34,967 bases of DNA from Nanobdellota archaeon (lineage in GTDB: Archaea > Nanobdellota > Nanobdellia > Parvarchaeales > Parvarchaeaceae): contig JAJZNV010000001.1 in assembly GCA_021852265.1 (NCBI GenBank), forward strand, positions 1 to 34,967, given 5' to 3'. Numbering within the stretch: position 1 is the stretch's first letter; every line of letters begins with the position of its first letter. Positions 24,816-32,311 of this stretch are shown here, in pieces. Below the pieces are notes generated by a model. The model worked only from the letters and a program-made list of their open reading frames with translations, ran no database searches and was not told the origin of the DNA. The translations under genes and the position numbers were made by a program.

Positions 24816-25094
24816 ATGCGGCGTTGAATAGCCCGTTTTTTGTTGCGTTTCGGCCACGTACGTGGCGTCCAAATAACGCACTATAACATTCGACTAAGCG
24901 CCGGAATACCGGTTTGCACCACGCAGGTTTGCCGTTTCATCCTAACCGCGACAATCAAACGAGTATCATCTTTTATCGCGGGTCGGTTCGTTTCTGCTCA
25001 ATATCCTACACATTTAGTGTAATGCATTGCTGCACTGCGGTTTTGAAGTGAACGGACTTCCTCCTTTTACGGTCGGTTATATACAACGCCGTAT
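24816..25094 (-). ncRNA. rnpB: RNase P RNA (catalytic RNA for tRNA 5' processing)
   Basis: The 366-bp gap between two proteins encodes an RNA with the RNase P core, in order. The CR-I block GGAGGAAGTCCGTTC lies near the 5' end, followed by a GAGCAGAAACGAACCG segment matching the ACAGA-type CR-II. Next are a CCGCGA/TCGCGG stem and the CR-III-like AGGATGAAACGG followed by GTGCAAACC. CR-V-like ACAAAAAACGGGCTAT lies near the 3' end. P1 is a perfect 8-bp helix: CGGCGTTG (25084-25091) with CAACGCCG (24819-24826), extended by AU pairs beyond a mismatch. P4 forms by CCGTT pairing with AACGG, where Escherichia coli has CCGGG/CCCGG, so pairing is kept with changed bases. About 275-280 nt is compact for archaeal RNase P RNA. 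A TATA-like box lies about 25 nt upstream of P1. Confidence 0.87.
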
Positions 25095-25109
25095 AATGAT
25101 TAATTGTTC

Positions 25110-25128
25110 AGATATTAATATTTATCAA
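25110..25128. promoter_or_regulatory. Shared, bidirectional TATA element for RNase P RNA and the SWIM gene
   Basis: The A/T-rich block ATATTAATATTTATC lies about 20-25 nt before the SWIM gene ATG on the plus strand and about 25 nt before the predicted 5' end of the RNase P RNA on the minus strand. It is nearly symmetric (GATAAATATTAATATC reads as a TATA box in either orientation), so one element or two overlapping ones could direct both transcripts. Confidence 0.5.
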
Positions 25129-25141
25129 AACTGGTTAAGGT

Positions 25142-25435
25142 ATGGAAATTGAGTTCATTCCGCTGGATGCTCTTAAGGAAGACAAGATCTACATAAAAGC
25201 GATAGGGTTGATACGGGGGGTGAAGGTTGATTATTCCACGGCTAAACACATCTCATTCTCAGTACAGGGGGATGAGAACGTGCACAACGTAATGTATTTT
25301 ACGGAAAAGCCTGCAAGCAAAAAATGGCAGTGCGACTGTAAATGGTATACCCTACAGAATAAAACCTGCTCTCACATTATAGCAGTTAACTTAGCAATTA
25401 AAAAGAAACTCATCAAACTGGAAGGAGAGGATTAA
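25142..25435 (+). CDS. SWIM zinc-finger protein
   Basis: A 97-aa protein with a C-terminal SWIM motif, C-x-C-x9-C-x-H: Cys64, Cys66, Cys76 and His78 in WQCDCKWYTLQNKTCSHIIAV. The N-terminal 60 residues form a small beta-rich region. SWIM domains bind DNA or proteins; stand-alone archaeal ones often accompany helicases, nucleases or recombination proteins, but none is adjacent here. It is probably leaderless (TATA-like block about 20-25 nt upstream). Its stop and that of the next, convergent gene use the same TTAA. Confidence 0.88.
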   Translation: MEIEFIPLDALKEDKIYIKAIGLIRGVKVDYSTAKHISFSVQGDENVHNVMYFTEKPASKKWQCDCKWYTLQNKTCSHIIAVNLAIKKKLIKLEGED

Positions 25436-26178
25436 GCGTAGCCGTGCAATTCTTCCGCACGTATTCTTTTCGAAACGTTCACTGTACGACTGGATGCTTC
25501 TCTAAGACCGGAATCGTGGAACTTCTCGAGTGCCTGCATAAACAACGCCAGTCTCAAGTTTTTATCGGTATCCAAAAGAATAGATGAATCATCTGTGCAT
25601 AAATAAAGTCTTGAGGCTTGTTCCTCTCTACCATTATAGGTTGTACGGTACACAACTGCCATCTTTTGTGGCCCATCTAAATAGGCTACAGTGGCTTTTT
25701 GATTAAACACGTTTGAAATCGCCCAGTTAGCCATTCTTGCACCCTGGTCAGTGTAACCGTAGAATTCGAGCACTCTCCTTGAGTTTGCTATGGAGTATTT
25801 AGAAAGATCTATATTTACTGCGCCGTTGTTTATCTGCAAATTGAGTGCTCCCAAATCTGGCTTCCCATATCCGATTTCTGGACTGAGTGCCCCTTTTATT
25901 ACGTATGTGCGGTATGATTTGCCGAGTTTCGTAATGTCAACGGTATTTATATCCAGAAACTGGTCTAGGCTAGTAGTTCCGTACTTATCGAAATCCCGAG
26001 TGGACAGTATATGGTAATAATCACCTGTCTGAGAATTCCAATCAAATCTATCCTCGCTCTGGACGACGGTTATCCCCGAAACTAATTTGGTTAATTTTAT
26101 TAACTCCAAGTCCGATAGAGACATGTCTTCTTTTGCGACAAGGCTTTCCAAGTTTTTTATATCTTCTTCATTCAGCAT
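25432..26178 (-). CDS. Unknown soluble protein
   Basis: A 248-aa protein I do not recognise. The N-terminal 35 residues are helical and acidic (EDIKNLESLVAKEDMSLSDLELIKL), while the rest alternates strands and short helices with aromatic patches (DRFDWNSQTGDYYHIL and YGYTDQGARMANWAI). It has no signal peptide, membrane segment or obvious metal site. The final 30 residues are basic. It is convergent with the SWIM gene, sharing the stop-codon TTAA, and follows the zinc-ribbon gene on the same strand after about 96 nt, so the two may be co-transcribed. No function is proposed. Confidence 0.72.
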   Translation of the reverse strand: MLNEEDIKNLESLVAKEDMSLSDLELIKLTKLVSGITVVQSEDRFDWNSQTGDYYHILSTRDFDKYGTTSLDQFLDINTVDITKLGKSYRTYVIKGALSPEIGYGKPDLGALNLQINNGAVNIDLSKYSIANSRRVLEFYGYTDQGARMANWAISNVFNQKATVAYLDGPQKMAVVYRTTYNGREEQASRLYLCTDDSSILLDTDKNLRLALFMQALEKFHDSGLREASSRTVNVSKRIRAEELHGYA

Positions 26179-26274
26179 AGTTATTCATACCTTCTTTTTT
26201 GCTTATATGATATTATTATGGATGCCAACTCGTATAAATAGCTGCGAAGAGATCATGACCTTCAATAATCGTTT

Positions 26275-26523
26275 TTATCTTAGATTAACTTGCGGAGCAC
26301 CGCAATGTTCACAAGCTTTATCACATTTAGCAACAGAGCCACAATAAGCACACTTTCTAACCGATGAACTGTATTTACTTGTTGATGAGCACACCGGGGC
26401 GACATTGGGAACGGACGGAGGAATGGCTTCAGGAAATTCTTCTGGTGTTATCGACATTATCCTTTCGCGTAAATCCACATTATCCACCATAGTAACATAG
26501 CAGGTATAACGTCTTTTCCTCAT
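26275..26523 (-). CDS. Small zinc-ribbon protein
   Basis: An 82-aa protein with a C-terminal zinc ribbon: CAYCGSVAKCDKACEHCGAP, with paired CxxC motifs 11 residues apart (CAYC and CEHC) and two more Cys between. The N-terminal half is short helix and a Pro/Ser-rich linker. The frame opens at a GTG (26532), but the ATG at 26523 is the better start because GGGAGGTGA ends 6 nt before it, a near-perfect complement to the archaeal 16S 3' end. Zinc ribbons of this kind commonly bind nucleic acid or a larger complex; the partner is unknown. A long leader precedes it (see 26524-26736). Confidence 0.75.
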   Translation of the reverse strand: MRKRRYTCYVTMVDNVDLRERIMSITPEEFPEAIPPSVPNVAPVCSSTSKYSSSVRKCAYCGSVAKCDKACEHCGAPQVNLR

Positions 26524-26736
26524 ATTAGTCACCTCCCAATATCCCTTCGGTGTCGGCGTCTCTCTCTTCTCCCCGTGCCAGACTTACTCCCCTCTCGTTT
26601 CTATTTACTAGTGTCGTCAGTTATCTACTATTCTACTCGGGATATCGATACCAAGAAATACCACCAATTTACATAGCATGTTTAGGGTTCTCGATTCTCA
26701 TTTAGAACTCCTTATGCTTATATCCCCTTCTTTATT
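26524..26736 (-). other. Purine-rich leader of the zinc-ribbon gene, no other gene seen
   Basis: About 210 nt between tRNA-Arg and the zinc-ribbon start carry no credible ORF. Read on the minus strand the proximal half is strikingly G/A-rich (for example GAGAGGGGAG and GGGGAGAAGAGAGAG). A GGATATAAGC box near 26715-26724 is the best upstream promoter, giving a leader of roughly 170 nt. Alternatively the gene is expressed by read-through from tRNA-Arg. The leader ends in the strong Shine-Dalgarno GGGAGGTGA (about 26529-26537). Confidence 0.45.
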
Positions 26737-26810
26737 TGCCCCCGCTGGGATTTGGACCCAGGTGACCGGTTTAGGAAACCGGTATTCTATCCAAGCTAAA
26801 CTACAGGGGC
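26737..26810 (-). tRNA. tRNA-Arg (anticodon CCU)
   Basis: On the minus strand the acceptor GCCCCTG pairs with CGGGGGC (one T-G pair). The D stem is GTTT/GAAT (two wobble pairs), the anticodon stem CCGGT/ACCGG, and the T stem CTGGG/CCCAG around TCCAAAT. The loop TTCCTAA gives anticodon CCT, reading AGG (Arg). The discriminator is A and CCA is not encoded. A TTATTTATC-type box about 25-30 nt upstream (near 26835-26844) is its probable promoter. Confidence 0.94.
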
Positions 26811-26913
26811 ACTACATCTATTGCATACCTAACCGATAAATAAGTTTGCGGTCACTGCTGATACTGGAAATGTATAAATAGCCTGTATATTTATACAATA
26901 TTATTGTGATGAT

Positions 26914-27576
26914 ATGCTAGCAAACAACCCCTTTATTAACATCACTTCTACAGGTAAAGAAAAAGTGGTGGATAGAGTAAATGAGAGGATAGAATTACAG
27001 TTATACATAAATGATGGACTTTCTCACGGCAAGATAATAATTATAAAGGGAAACCCTGGTGTGGGAAAAAGCACCCTAATAAACACTATTATTAATGATC
27101 TCAAAAAAACGAGAACCGTTGAATTCATAAAAGAGGAGTTTACGCCATCGGTGTATAATCGACTAAGGACTATAAATATCATGCCAATGAAGAAGGTCCT
27201 TATCGTGCTTGATGATTTCAATAATGTTGAACTTCTCGATAAAACGAGTCAAACAAAGGTCCTAAATCTAATGGATGAGCTTGCACAGAAAGCCTGCGTT
27301 ATTGTTGTTGAAAACAGGAATGAGGGCGTGGAAAAGGACTTTAAGAAGTTAGGTAAACGCTTTGAAAAATTTGAACTTTCCGGTTTGCAAAGAAGCGACC
27401 TTAGACAGTTAATTGTGGATCGTTTGAATAGCATCCGGCAGGTCCCACGCGACAATCTTGATCCTTTTACGGAAGAGGAGTATGACAAGATATTCAGAAA
27501 GGCAGGTGGAAATCCCAGAATCGCACTATTGATATGTTCGACGCTTTACGATCAAAAAGAGACATCTATCATCTGA
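26914..27576 (+). CDS. P-loop ATPase related to AAA+/STAND (Orc1/Cdc6-like core)
   Basis: A 220-aa ATPase. Walker A is GNPGVGKS at 46-53, Walker B VLIVLDD at 95-101, and IVVENRN has the position of sensor 1. The ending GGNPRIALLICSTLYD resembles the lid helix of Orc1/Cdc6 and STAND ATPases. It lacks the C-terminal winged helix of Orc1/Cdc6, so it should not be called an origin-binding protein on this evidence. A TATATTTATA box near 26886-26895 lies about 25 nt before the ATG. The next gene (presenilin-like) begins 26 nt after its stop, so an operon is likely. Client or function unknown. Confidence 0.82.
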   Translation: MLANNPFINITSTGKEKVVDRVNERIELQLYINDGLSHGKIIIIKGNPGVGKSTLINTIINDLKKTRTVEFIKEEFTPSVYNRLRTINIMPMKKVLIVLDDFNNVELLDKTSQTKVLNLMDELAQKACVIVVENRNEGVEKDFKKLGKRFEKFELSGLQRSDLRQLIVDRLNSIRQVPRDNLDPFTEEEYDKIFRKAGGNPRIALLICSTLYDQKETSII

Positions 27577-27602
27577 GCTAGGTATTTTTTAGCGATAAGA
27601 CT

Positions 27603-28445
27603 ATGAAAACGGACAAGGCGACGGTCGTGTTGTTACTGCTTGTATTTGTTCTTACGCTTGCCTCCTCCGCGCTTTTTACGCTTAAAACAGAACAGCTTTA
27701 CACCTACCTAGGACTGAGTTCTCCGGCATCTGCTGCCCCATTCCCGCCATTCCTTGAATTAGTATACATAGTGGGCGGTATACTTGTATTTACAGGTATC
27801 ATCCTGCTCCTGATTAGATATGGGCTTACAAAAATAATAGTCGGATTTTTTGCGGTCATATCATTTCTTGTGCTGGTACAATTTCTAGACGTAGTGTTTT
27901 CTCCCTTATTTTTTGAAATAAGCGATTTGTTTTCACTGCTTCCATTTATAGTCGCCATCTTTATGATGGTATACTATTTCAAATACGCAGGTCTGCCTTT
28001 CAGGAATTTCACTAACATAATAATATTCTTAACTATCGCTTCAATTGTTTCATTTGCTCTCGGAGTCGTTCCATCCTTAATCTTGATAGGCATAATAGCA
28101 GTATATGATTACATTGCAGTATTCGTCACAAAACATATGATTACCCTGGCGAAGGGCTTAGGAAATGGCGTGTTTTTAGGGGGACTTATATTCGCTGCCA
28201 AAAAGGCATTGCGTGGCAGGATAATGCTGGGGGGAGGCGACGTCGTATTTCCGGCGGTATTAATAGATGCATTATATCTTAATTATCCACCAATTGCAGC
28301 CGTGCTATCCATAATCGGCGCCGTCGTTGGACTATCTGTACTGCTATTTTTTGGAAAGCACGGAAAGGCGTACCCCGCAATGACGTTTATAGGTCCCGCG
28401 CAGATCGGGTTTTTTGGCATTTACCTGCTTACAACAATCATATAA
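27603..28445 (+). CDS. Presenilin/signal peptide peptidase-like intramembrane aspartyl protease
   Basis: A 280-aa protein with about nine hydrophobic segments. The two catalytic aspartates are in family context: Tyr168-Asp169 in AVYDYIAVF (TM6) and Asp213 in LGGGDVVFP (the GxGD motif, TM7). The PAL motif appears as PAM at 258-260 (YPAMTFIGP). This matches archaeal presenilin homologues such as PSH, which cleave transmembrane helices, often remnant signal peptides. Length and topology are normal. The PAM variant is conservative and probably still active. It is the middle gene of a likely three-gene operon; neither neighbour is an obvious substrate. Confidence 0.93.
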   Translation: MKTDKATVVLLLLVFVLTLASSALFTLKTEQLYTYLGLSSPASAAPFPPFLELVYIVGGILVFTGIILLLIRYGLTKIIVGFFAVISFLVLVQFLDVVFSPLFFEISDLFSLLPFIVAIFMMVYYFKYAGLPFRNFTNIIIFLTIASIVSFALGVVPSLILIGIIAVYDYIAVFVTKHMITLAKGLGNGVFLGGLIFAAKKALRGRIMLGGGDVVFPAVLIDALYLNYPPIAAVLSIIGAVVGLSVLLFFGKHGKAYPAMTFIGPAQIGFFGIYLLTTII

Positions 28446-28460
28446 TGGAGAACTAAAAAT

Positions 28461-28766
28461 ATGCAAATAAGCGTCAAGAAAGAAGATGTAATAAGCGCAC
28501 TTAAACTATGTTTTGACCCGGAGATTCCCGTAAATATCTATGACCTCGGGCTTATCTACGATATAGAAATAGCTGAAAGAAAGGTAAAGGTTGTCATGAC
28601 ACTTACTTCTCCATTCTGCCCGGTGACTGATTATATGGTCGAGGACGTAAAAAACAAGATAAGGGAGATGGCCGGTGCAGAAGAAGTGGATTTGGATATA
28701 ACATTTGACCCGCCGTGGAATCAAAATAAAATGTCGGAAGAAGCTAAAGCCCAATTGGGACTGTAA
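28461..28766 (+). CDS. SufT/MIP18-family (DUF59) Fe-S assembly protein
   Basis: A 101-aa DUF59 protein. The core DPEIPVNIYDLGLIYDIEI is the family hallmark, followed by KVVMTLTSPFCPV, with the reactive Cys in the SPFCPV turn, and FDPPWNQNKMSEEAK near the end. Relatives (PaaD, SufT, MIP18/Cia2) help mature or deliver Fe-S clusters. Here it would serve Fe-S proteins such as Elp3, encoded nearby. It is the last gene of the co-directional group, with GGAG about 15 nt before the ATG and a 15-nt gap from the previous gene, and it converges with top6A. Confidence 0.92.
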   Translation: MQISVKKEDVISALKLCFDPEIPVNIYDLGLIYDIEIAERKVKVVMTLTSPFCPVTDYMVEDVKNKIREMAGAEEVDLDITFDPPWNQNKMSEEAKAQLGL

Positions 28767-28834
28767 TCAAGTTTCTTAGAGAATTAAATAAATGCGCTAT
28801 CAAAGTTGCCCTCTCTTATTATAATTTTTATATT

Positions 28835-29935
28835 TTAGTCTAAGAAATTTTTCTCTTTTAATTTCTCTGGAAGGTAATGTTCTGTTAAAAAGGAGAGCCC
28901 TTTCGCTGTAAACGCATTTAACTCTACTTTTGCGCCGAGTTTTTCCATTTTTTCTAATTCGGCCATCCATTGTTTACTGTTTTTGAACCACTCATAATTC
29001 TTTATCTGTTTTAACCTAGCGATATCCACATCTTTGAATTTTATAAGGTGTCGTTTTAAACCATATTTTTCTATGTCGTCCATTGTAAGTCCCATAAATT
29101 TTGCTTCCGGCAATGCCAATTTCTCAGATACGTGGGCAAGCGCAATTGATCCAAATTTTATTGCAGAGTAGATATAAACACCCCAAATGTCTCCGTCGGT
29201 AAGTACATAGACCGGTAAGTGCTGTTCATGGTATAATCTCTGTAATAATCTTCTTATGCCTCTTGTCGCTTGTCCCTGGCTTGCGATTATGATACAATTT
29301 AATTTCTTCCAAGCCTTGTCCTCATTTAAACGTTGCCAAATGGCCTGCTTTTCCATATATATAACGAACTTTGCGTTAACCTTCTTGAACTCTATATCCT
29401 CAGTTGTACTTGGTATTGCCCAACCACCACTTCCCATTTTTGACCAATCGATGGTGTCTCCGCGGTCCTCAATTGTGACTTCACCGGCCACTTGCCCTGC
29501 TTGATTCGCTGTTATATGAAGCTGTTCACGTGTCAAGTCTGTTATTACCTCTAAATCCTCTATTGCTTTGTCGGTTTCTGTTTGTTCATCTACGACGTCT
29601 ATATTTGTGCCCGGAATTGTCCTCCTCATCTGATAGAACACGTCCCTCAAGCTAGTGTGCTTATCACTATCTATCAGTGTTTTACTTATGGATGCTACCG
29701 ACACAGTTTGTATGAATTTTCTTACATGGCCTACGTTTAAGAAGTACCTATTGGCAGTATTGCTGCCCATAGTTATCATTCCGCTCTCCTTGCTGTATTT
29801 TACATTTGAAAGCCCCCTGACTGGCAAAGTTAATGAGGGGTTCTCGCCTTTTTCAATCTGTTTGTATATCCCATTTCCCATGTTAACCAGAATTTCTGCA
29901 CGTTTTTTCCTGTTCATGTTTGTGGTGTCCGCCAT
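28835..29935 (-). CDS. top6A: DNA topoisomerase VI subunit A (Spo11 homologue)
   Basis: A 366-aa catalytic subunit of the type IIB topoisomerase, which makes transient double-strand breaks. The catalytic tyrosine is Tyr101 in TSLRDVFYQMR within the 5Y-CAP domain. The Toprim metal residues are Glu195 in FVIYMEKQA and Asp247-x-Asp249 in VYVLTDGDIWG. The size is normal for archaeal Top6A. It follows top6B after 2 nt, and the pair makes the A2B2 holoenzyme. It is the last gene of the elp3 operon. Confidence 0.96.
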   Translation of the reverse strand: MADTTNMNRKKRAEILVNMGNGIYKQIEKGENPSLTLPVRGLSNVKYSKESGMITMGSNTANRYFLNVGHVRKFIQTVSVASISKTLIDSDKHTSLRDVFYQMRRTIPGTNIDVVDEQTETDKAIEDLEVITDLTREQLHITANQAGQVAGEVTIEDRGDTIDWSKMGSGGWAIPSTTEDIEFKKVNAKFVIYMEKQAIWQRLNEDKAWKKLNCIIIASQGQATRGIRRLLQRLYHEQHLPVYVLTDGDIWGVYIYSAIKFGSIALAHVSEKLALPEAKFMGLTMDDIEKYGLKRHLIKFKDVDIARLKQIKNYEWFKNSKQWMAELEKMEKLGAKVELNAFTAKGLSFLTEHYLPEKLKEKNFLD

Positions 29936-29937
29936 AT

Positions 29938-31809
29938 CTATTCTGCTCCCTCATTACCAACTTCACTGTCCGCCGATAGCTTTGTAGAAACGACGTCCGT
30001 GGTGCTTAATGTCTCCTTTACATGCTCCTCAACGGCTTCTTTCTGCTTTTCCAATAGAGAATTTATTTTGCTCTGTATTTTCTTCTCATCAATCCCAATA
30101 AGACTGGCTAATCTAAATGCAAGTTCAGATCCATATTTATCGAATATGCTTATTCTCTCCGCGAAAAGCGCGCTCCTATGCTTCTTGTTTAGGAAAAGAG
30201 ACATCGTTCTTACGAGTTCCTGCAAAGCAAGTTTTATTTCCTTTGTTATTGCAGGATAACTTGCGACGGCAGTCTTTCCTTCATTTGTATATGGAACCCA
30301 TACGGAAGCCATATGTACGACAAATACCATATTCCCTATCGGAACCTTGCTCTCAACCCTTATCCCATATCTGGAGTAATCTACACTAAGGAAACTCTGT
30401 GTTATGGCACATGATGCAGAATCGAAAAGCAGTGGAATTTTGTTTGCATATCTTAGTAGAATCGCCCTGTCTGACTTAATCTCCCCACCATATGCGACAG
30501 CGGCCTCGATCTGGAAGGGCATCCCTCTGTAAACATCTGGTTTCCTGCTTACCGCTTTAACATACTCCGGCTTGAATTCCAGCTTCATTCTTTTTTCAAG
30601 TTCTTCGACTCCTATCGGAGACAGGCAATCTGTTTGCGGCCTCATCAGGTCCAATGACTGTAAAGCTTTTATTATTGAATTTGCTTGAGTGCGGTCGACA
30701 TCCGCAGGCTTCATCTTTGGATCCAGTCCCACACCCTTCAAGGTCGAGTCTGCCACTGCCTTGCTCACTCTCGAGAGCTCATTTTCTAATACGCTAGACA
30801 GCGTACGCTCTGTCGAATTTTTCAGTATTCTCATGAAGATACCTAATTCTAGTCCCTGAGGGTGCGGCTTAATCGAAGTTGCTTCCTTTGGTAATGAGTT
30901 CGATACACGTTTGTAGTTTAGTTTCTCGTCGTTTGGATTTGTGTAATGTATTATAACAGATGGGTTTACCAAGGCGGTCCTTCTGATATATTCGTCTATG
31001 CCTTTAGCCCCAGTCATGTAAAGACCTTCTATTTCGAGTTCTACTTGGGTGCCGTGCTCATATGGAAAATCTGTCTCATCCTTCTCCATAACTTCTGGCT
31101 CATTTTTTGTTATGTTTATCTGTACTTTCATCCTTGTCGCTTTCTTTTGGCTCTGTATCTTTGAGATTACAGTAGTAGGTTTACCCGTAGTCAATTGCGA
31201 GTAAAGTACTGCAGAGTGGATTCCAATTCCCTGCTGGCCTCTACCCTGTCGCATCGACTGGAATTTGCTTCCATAAAGCATCCTCCCGAATATGTCAGGT
31301 ATTTTTGAAGCAAGAATGCCGGGACCGTTATCCATGACCTTTATAACAAATATGGGCGCGGTTTTCTTTAATCGGAGTTGTTCGCCATTAATTGTAACTG
31401 TAAGCTTATCTGATATATCTGAAACTGTAAATTCCTTGTCATCAAATTTAAAAACTGCCTTTCCATTGCGCATCTGTTTTGTGTCGCTCTTACCTTTGTA
31501 TAATATAGTGTATATACTCTTCTGTACCTGCATCTGAGCTACATTCTCTTTTGCACCTAGAAGCTGGTAATTATCACTCAGTGCCTTTACCTCCACTGTT
31601 ATCTCAGGCAGCGACACCGGCTCTTTATTTTTTTCCTGTATGTGACCCAACTCCTCACATGCATCCAGCGCATTGTCGACTGCCTCTTTAACACAGGTGA
31701 GCAACGCTTTTTGTTTGTTGTCAAATCCTAGGAGATGCCTGTTCTTTTCAAAGAATTCCGTCACGCTTATTGCACGCTGTTTCTTTGCTAACTCCTCAGC
31801 TACTTCCAT
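29938..31809 (-). CDS. top6B: DNA topoisomerase VI subunit B
   Basis: A 623-aa GHKL ATPase subunit. The Bergerat motifs are present: Asn in KEAVDNALDACEEL, then VMDNGPGI, and the Gly-rich lid GRGQQGIGIHS. The transducer domain follows, with the catalytic-type Lys in the TNEGKTAVASYP switch. Length is closer to the longer euryarchaeal form than to short crenarchaeal ones, so a C-terminal extension is likely; the tail (about 580-623) is charged and low-complexity. A TTG 30 nt upstream keeps the frame open, but the ATG at 31809 with GAGG before it is the better start and overlaps the Dim2-like gene by 14 nt rather than 44. Confidence 0.95.
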   Translation of the reverse strand: MEVAEELAKKQRAISVTEFFEKNRHLLGFDNKQKALLTCVKEAVDNALDACEELGHIQEKNKEPVSLPEITVEVKALSDNYQLLGAKENVAQMQVQKSIYTILYKGKSDTKQMRNGKAVFKFDDKEFTVSDISDKLTVTINGEQLRLKKTAPIFVIKVMDNGPGILASKIPDIFGRMLYGSKFQSMRQGRGQQGIGIHSAVLYSQLTTGKPTTVISKIQSQKKATRMKVQINITKNEPEVMEKDETDFPYEHGTQVELEIEGLYMTGAKGIDEYIRRTALVNPSVIIHYTNPNDEKLNYKRVSNSLPKEATSIKPHPQGLELGIFMRILKNSTERTLSSVLENELSRVSKAVADSTLKGVGLDPKMKPADVDRTQANSIIKALQSLDLMRPQTDCLSPIGVEELEKRMKLEFKPEYVKAVSRKPDVYRGMPFQIEAAVAYGGEIKSDRAILLRYANKIPLLFDSASCAITQSFLSVDYSRYGIRVESKVPIGNMVFVVHMASVWVPYTNEGKTAVASYPAITKEIKLALQELVRTMSLFLNKKHRSALFAERISIFDKYGSELAFRLASLIGIDEKKIQSKINSLLEKQKEAVEEHVKETLSTTDVVSTKLSADSEVGNEGAE

Positions 31810-32311
31810 ACTCGTACGCCTCAAGTTTCTTTTTATCAATCATTGAGAACACACTATCATGTTTTGCGCCATTTAAAAGCATTTCGATGGCTGAAACGGC
31901 AATCTCAACATTCTGTGTGCCACCAATTATACTTATCGTTTTCCCAAATATCTTTATGTAGCATGATGTCGCCATGCTTAATCTTTTTTTTATCATTCCT
32001 CTGCTGCCAATAACTCTCCCCTTAAGTTCTATCTGACGCTTTTGTGCTTTCGCGTAATCATTTATATTTATTATCGCTAAATCGTACGTTTCATCCAGAA
32101 GAAGAAGTGCTGTTTTCGGGTCAAAACCTCTGTTAAAGGCGATTATTGCATTCTTTACAAGGAGTACTCCCATTGCATTTTCAGAGGACATTACAACATG
32201 GTTTCCTTCCATATCTACTTTCACGCCCAAGTCTTCAAGTGCTTTAAGAAACTTTTTTTGTTTTATCAGCTCATCTGCCCTTGCAGAGGTTATGTTAATT
32301 TCATCTTCCAT
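31796..32311 (-). CDS. KH-domain protein, Dim2/Pno1-like ribosome assembly factor
   Basis: A 171-aa protein with two KH-type units. The N-terminal one lacks a clear GxxG; the C-terminal one has GRVIGSRGMIKKRL (GSRG at 102-105). This matches archaeal Dim2 (Pno1/Krr1-like), which binds the 3' end of the small-subunit rRNA precursor during maturation. The ATG directly abuts the elp3 TAA, and its end overlaps top6B, so expression is coupled to both. Why a ribosome factor sits between Elp3 and topoisomerase VI is unclear. Confidence 0.88.
   Translation of the reverse strand: MEDEINITSARADELIKQKKFLKALEDLGVKVDMEGNHVVMSSENAMGVLLVKNAIIAFNRGFDPKTALLLLDETYDLAIININDYAKAQKRQIELKGRVIGSRGMIKKRLSMATSCYIKIFGKTISIIGGTQNVEIAVSAIEMLLNGAKHDSVFSMIDKKKLEAYEYGSS

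Noticed and set aside
26914-27576. Orc1/Cdc6 replication initiator
   Set aside because: The C-terminal winged helix is absent, and no origin-like repeats lie near it.
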